Assembly (NCBI GenBank): GCA_026873275.1
Contig: JANTUC010000018.1
Span: 62,001 to 126,000 of the forward strand
From: Pseudopithomyces maydicus
Lineage: Eukaryota > Ascomycota > Dothideomycetes > Pleosporales > Didymosphaeriaceae
Reading direction: 5' to 3'
DNA: 64,000 nt
Of the stretch, positions 59,381-64,000 are shown piece after piece (positions within the stretch are counted from its first letter, which is position 1; each line of letters opens with the position of its first letter). The position numbers and the translations under genes were made by a program. Under the pieces are notes generated by a model. The model saw only the letters and a program-made list of their open reading frames with translations, searched no databases and was not told where the DNA came from.

Positions 59381-60919
59381 ATGTCCCTCGCACGCGGCGA
59401 ACGCGTATACTTCGACCTCGAAAACGGAAGCATCGAGCCCGCCGCGCCGGACGGAAATGACCCGCCTACATCTGCGCCTACGGCTGCGGATGGAGCTGCG
59501 TCTGCGGCAGCCGCGCCGTCACTCGCGTCTGCCTTCGTAGGCGACATCCTGGAGCGTCCGGCGGGGGAGCTGCGGCGCCGCCGGTCGCGCCGTCGTTTGG
59601 GGGCAATGTGGGGGGTTTCCCAGCGCACAAGAAGAGGACGCCGCGGATGTCGGCGTTCAAGAAGGAGAGGGCTGCGGGCGGGGATGCGCGGGTTAAGGCG
59701 AAGGCGAAGGCGGGGACTTTGGGTGCAGCGCCGCAGGTGGCGCAGGCACAGGGACAGGCACAGGCACAGGCACAGGGTCAAAATGTGGGAGGGGAGGGCG
59801 CAAACGAGGAGGAGAAACGGCAGATTGATGAGGAGAATAGGGAGAGGTTGGCGGGGATGTCGCAGGAGGAGATTGAGCAGGAGCAGAGGGAGTTGTTGGA
59901 GAGCTTGCCGCCGAGCTTGGTGCAGAGGTTGTTGGCGAGGGCGAATATCGATGATGGGAGTAATGAGGTGGATTGGGATAAGCCTACGGAGGGGGAAAAG
60001 ACGGGAAGTGGGACGGTGGAAGGGGGGACAAGCACAAGGACTCGTCGACAGACTCTTCTACTAAGAAGGTCTCCTTCGCAGAACCAGCCGCAGATAATCC
60101 CCAGCCAACATCACCATCACAACCACCATCCCCACCCAGCCCCTCCACCGCGCCCTCCCTCACCGCGGACCTCGCCGCAGACCTCGCCGCCGATCTCCCT
60201 CCAGAAGGCTCAATCCACTTCCCACAGCCCTCGCACCCCCCTCCCTCGACCCCTCCTCCCCCACCTTCCTCCAAAACCTGCACGAGAAATACTTCCCCAA
60301 CCTCGCCTACGACCCCTCGACCCTCTCCTGGATGACGCCCATCGACTCCTCGGACACAACCTCCCCCTACCACCCCTCGCACCAGACCTTCAACCCCAAG
60401 GACCTCCGCTTCGACTTTTCCGGCGCGCTCCTCGCGCCCTCCGCCGCGCGCGACATCCCCGTCGACCGCGGCCTGCACCACCACGCCGAGGCGCCCGAGG
60501 CCGCCGGGTACACGATTGCGGAGCTGGCCGTCATGGCGAGGAGCAGTGTTGCGGCGCAGCGGTGCGTGGCGTTTCAGACGGTGGGGCGCGTGCTGTATCG
60601 GTTGGGACGGGGCGAGTTTGGCATCGAGAGGGTGAGAAGGAGGACGGATGGGCCGGTGCAGGTGGCGGTTGATCCGAATCAGGTCGGAGAGGAGGGGGAG
60701 GAGGAGGAGGTGGATGAGGAGGATATCGAGACGGATGTGGGGGATGCGGGGAGTGCGATGGCGGCGGGGTTGTGGCGGGAGGTGGAGGAGGGGATGGTGA
60801 TTGAGACGTTGACGGCGGAGGCGGGGAGGGAGAGGGGCCATTTGAGTAGTCGGACGTTTGCGCAGGAGGCGTTGTGGAATTGGAGGCGGGGTGGGGGGAG
60901 GAAGAGGGCGGCGGTGTAG
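59381..60919 (+). CDS. RPAP1: RNA polymerase II-associated protein 1-like (RPAP1; three frame breaks)
   Basis: Start ATG 59381 (MSLARGERVYFDLENGS). The RPAP1 N-terminal motif is in NRERLAGMSQEEIEQEQREL, then LLESLPPSLVQRLLARANID. A Ser/Pro-rich linker follows, and then the RPAP1 C-terminal motif FNPKDLRFDFSGALLAP at about 60391-60441, with ELAVMARSSVAAQRCVAFQT after it. The protein links Pol II to assembly and nuclear-import chaperones. Three runs each seem one base short: five G at 59563-59567, six G at 60022-60027 and six C at 60236-60241. With all three restored the gene is one 513-residue frame. No intron was needed. The fungal form is shorter than the animal one, as expected. Confidence 0.82.
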
Positions 60920-62950
60920 GGTTGTTGGCGTTGTGGGAGCGATGCTGGGTTGGCGTGTGGGTGGGTGTGTTCACGCCGTGAGCGTGTCCTCGGTAGGAAC
61001 CCAAGCTGCGCCGCAGCGCGCTCGCTGCTCTCCGGGATCCAAGATACCCTCATCTTATTCCCTCTTTTTCCATCAGTGTCCATATATCTTGCTCTTCTTT
61101 TCATCGCCCCTCTTCCCCCCTTTCCCCTCCCCCTTCTCCTTTCCATCACCCCCTTCGGCCCCTCATCCCCCTTCCCCCGCAGCGAGGGATTAACCACCAT
61201 AAGCCGCCCATCATACATCACTTTGAGTTCATTCTTCCCCGCCTTTTCGCTCCACGAGAAGACGGCCAGGACGAGCAGCAGCGTCGCGAAGAGGTTGATG
61301 GTTCTCCGGGAGAGCATGGCGAAGTGAGCGATCGACCGAGCGTGGGAACCGGTAGAATATAAATGTGTTTATGTATAGAGAAGGGGCGACCAGGTACCAG
61401 CGCGTGGATAGGGAAGGAGCGAGTTCGGTGTTGGAAAAAAAAATGCGTGTGGGTATTTCAGAAGGGGAATCAGGGTCCAGCCGCGTAGGTATAGTCAAAC
61501 GACAGTGTGTAATCCAGGGCGTATGTATGCACCTATGTATGTAATTGTATCTGCCTCGCGGAACGTCCCTTCCGTCCCGTGCGCAGTCGTGCCTCGTATG
61601 TATCAACTAGTATGTTTGTAATAACCCCAACGCGGAAGGTATGGCGAAGCCGTGTATGAAATCAGACAAATGGACAGACACCAATGTCAGAAAGTGTGTA
61701 TGTGTGTGTGATATGTGTACAGTGAGAGCCCGCCCAGCTTTCCGCGTACGCCAATGTCGTACGGCATGCATGCATGTATTGTATTGTATGGATGTACATA
61801 CGCATCAACGCCGATATCTCAACACAAACTCAAGCACGCCCACTCATCAGGACTCGCTTCCGAGCACCAGCACGGCACGCATTTGCGCCCGTCAGCAGCA
61901 CCGAAAGTTGCTCCGAGTCAGTTGCCTGCGTCGACGCACTCCGTCGGAGAATACATAGGTGTATGTCTACGTACTAGTTAGGTAGCTGGCTACGTACGCA
62001 CATACCGGTGGATACAGACAGACGTGCATGCAGTACATACCGGTGGGTACGTACCTCCCGGTGGGTATTGCATGACAGGGCGCGGGTGGGGCGCGTCTGC
62101 GGGCTGAGGATGCGCTATGGACCTGCCGGTAGGAGCGTGGCGTGGGTAGCGCAGGGCGGAGGCGTAGCTGGGTGTGTTTCAGGATTCGCCAGTGGATTGC
62201 TGGTTAAGGATGTGGACAAAGTACGGGTACGGAACGGTGGTGCATGCACGTGGTGAGATGCATATATGTACATATGTAGGGGGCATGGGTGTAGTGGTGT
62301 GCAAACTGCTCGCCCGTGGGTTGTGTAATTCCCATTAGGAAGTCGATTGTGCCTCGCTTTGAGACATACATGCGTACATATATCCATATTAATCAATGGG
62401 GGCGGAGCGTCGTGGTACGTACATATCAAACTGCGAGGTGGATATCTATGTCACCCCGTTATCCTGTACGTGCAATGCGATCGTCAGGCACCATATTGCG
62501 AAACTTTGTTTTGCAAATTTTCTTCTTTTCTCCTAGTCAGCGTTGGTTGGCTGGGCGCCTCGATGATGACATGACGGACGGGAGGATACGAGCACGGGGT
62601 TGTTTTGTTTCGAGGGAGCCGTGGCGCGAGGGACCAGAGTCATGGCTTGGGTCCGTGGCGGCGCGGAGAAGGATTGGCGTTGCGCCCCACTTTTCGGGGC
62701 CATGTCGCGCGATTCGGGCGAGAGGGATTGCGGTGCTGGACTGACTAGGTGTGTACCTGGGTACCTGGGTACCTATTTGGTGTGGGTGGGTGAGGGTGAG
62801 GGTGTGGTCGCGTAAGGCAATATGCATATGTACTGTATGTGTTGCCGGTTTGGTCGCTGCTGCGAACATGGATTTGCAATCGATGCCGGACCTCGAGCGC
62901 AGATCGCAACATGATTAGCCAGCTGCTCGCCCGAGTCGCACTGCATACCG
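60920..62950. other. Long spacer with TACGTA and CCGGTGGGTA repeats
   Basis: About 2 kb between convergent genes. A minus-strand frame at 60679-61317 starts with a signal-like stretch but runs antisense into RPAP1 and is not called. At 61980-62070 the motif ATACCGGTGG(G)TA recurs three times between TACGTAC hexamers, and GGTACCT repeats lie near 62755-62775. Confidence 0.45.
61990..62070. repeat. Three CCGGTGGGTA-type units with TACGTAC hexamers
   Basis: CATACCGGTGGATAC, CATACCGGTGGGTAC and CTCCCGGTGGGTA occur within 80 bases, with TACGTAC between the second and third and just before the first. Confidence 0.65.
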
Positions 62951-64000
62951 TTATGGTATGTCGTATATGCTGGTCACGGCGAGGGTCTTGGTAGCATTTT
63001 CTCTTTCCCTTTTCTGTCGGCTCATCGTATACACTGTTCGTCGTACCCGATTGATACCCCCAGGGGACGATGCTCGGCCAAGCACTCCCACGGATTCAAC
63101 CGCATGCGATCTTCCCAAAACACCCTGCGCTCCGGTGCCAGCGAGTCCTGCGGCGGAAATTCCACTGTCGCAATCGTTTGATATGGGGCTGTGGCTTCGT
63201 CCCAGACGACTGACCCATCCTCGGTAGGGTGGTGCTCTGGCGACGTCCCAAGCTGGATCTATCGCCCATCAGTTCCAATTCACTCGTCCCCTAATCATCA
63301 TCAAAACAACATGACAGTTTCTCAAACTCACCCTGATCTCATACTTTGCCCCTTTCCCTTCAAAATACTCCCTCAACCACCTACTCAACGCATCCCTCCC
63401 ATCCCCACTCCCCACCCCCTTCTCCCTCCCCCTCATCTCCTCCCCAACAGGAAACACCCCCAAATGCCCATACCACTCCCCAAACCGAAACGCACTCTGC
63501 GAGTAGAAGCTCATCCCGAGTAGATCTTTACTCGGCAGCTGAAACGGCGCCACCTGCTTCAACGCATCGGTCCTCAACCTCGTCGCCGCACCCAGCTTCA
63601 CAGGGCTGTCGAAGTACCGCTCCCGCATGCGCATCACATCCAGACACGTCGCTGCGTCCGTCAACTCGATGCTCGGCGCGTTGTTGAAGAAGAAGTCTTG
63701 CGTCGTGGCGTCCGGATCGCCCTCTCTTTCGCCCTCCGCACCGAAGACTCGGATCGCTAGACCGCGGGGTCCTGGGTCCTGGTCTGGGGCTAGCCATACG
63801 GGCTCGTTGGCGTAGCGTGCTGCTACGTCGTAGGATTTCCCTGGGGTTTTGAAAAGGCCTTGTTGGAGGTGAGCAGGGAGGTCCGGGAGGACGGTCAGCG
63901 TGCCTTTTACGATGCCTTGGGTTTTTACGTGTGTGGCGCGGTAGGCGTGGCCGTGTTGCGAGAGGTTGTGTTGTTGCATCGAGTTCATAGTTTCGCCTAT
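62951..64000 (-). CDS. SrpA-type heme catalase-like protein, 5' end beyond window (frame break at 63057-63061)
   Basis: Exon A runs from beyond 64000 to 63332 (donor GTGAGT) and exon B from 63258 (acceptor GATAG) to 62951. The part visible contains ARYANEPVWLAPDQDPGPRG, TTQDFFFNNAPSIELTDA, ERYFDSPVKLGAATRLRTDA and MSFYSQSAFRFGEWYGHLG, and exon B gives FWEDRMRLNPWECLAEHRPL. This is the small catalase-like family (SrpA-type) rather than a full catalase. Five C at 63057-63061 (five G on the coding strand) are one base short: restoring it continues the frame into GINRVRRTVYTMSRQKR and a stop at 62951. The open frame reaches the window edge without a stop, so the true start lies outside. Confidence 0.8.

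Noticed and set aside
60679..61317. Minus-strand frame with a signal-like start
   Set aside because: It runs antisense through RPAP1, has no splice logic and turns into low-complexity sequence. Only the first 60 residues look protein-like.

Overview
The window is nuclear DNA of a filamentous ascomycete (Pezizomycotina; a Dothideomycetes-like fungus is my best guess from gene families, not proven). The reasons are short spliceosomal introns of about 45-75 bases (GTAAGT/GTGAGT donors, CTAAC-like branch points, YAG acceptors), two HET-domain proteins, fungal STAND-type N-terminal domains, BTB proteins, a DUF3431 protein and several fungal-only membrane proteins. There are no bacterial operons, tRNA genes, CRISPR arrays or intact transposons that I can see.

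Layout. 0.7-10.5 kb: a secreted HAD-type phosphatase, a PRISE-like short-chain reductase, a conserved fungal polytopic membrane protein, a spliced hypothetical gene and two small four-helix membrane proteins. 10.5-12.7 kb: simple-sequence repeats. 12.7-15.7 kb: the ARID subunit of SWI/SNF (SWI1). 18.1-22.7 kb: two tandem genes with STAND-like helical N-termini, the first ending in a ubiquitin-like domain. 22.9-28.7 kb: a fungal hypothetical gene, replicative DNA ligase I and eIF1. 29.4-36.4 kb: a HET gene, a repeat-rich spacer and a DUF3431 membrane protein. 38-42.7 kb: a secreted carboxylesterase, a mitochondrial LEA-like protein and proteasome ATPase RPT3. 43-54.2 kb: a second HET gene, two BTB genes, a FAR-17a/AIG1-like membrane protein, an F-box-like gene and a ferric-reductase-type heme membrane protein. 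54.2-59.3 kb: a gene-poor block with a TATA-module series and a degenerate tandem array of a short-ORF repeat. 59.4-64 kb: RPAP1 and, at the edge, an SrpA-type heme catalase-like protein.

Housekeeping genes (SWI1, LIG1, eIF1, RPT3, RPAP1) are interleaved with self/non-self recognition families (two HET, two STAND-N). I see no pathway joining neighbours and no convincing biosynthetic cluster.

The strongest structural observation is that seven genes are broken by a total of twelve one-base losses, every one inside a homopolymer run of 4-6 bases. Adding one base at each run restores a full-length, family-typical frame whose total length is a multiple of three. This points to systematic homopolymer under-calling in the assembly rather than pseudogenes, and gene models should allow for it. 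The most novel-looking stretch is 55.7-58.6 kb.
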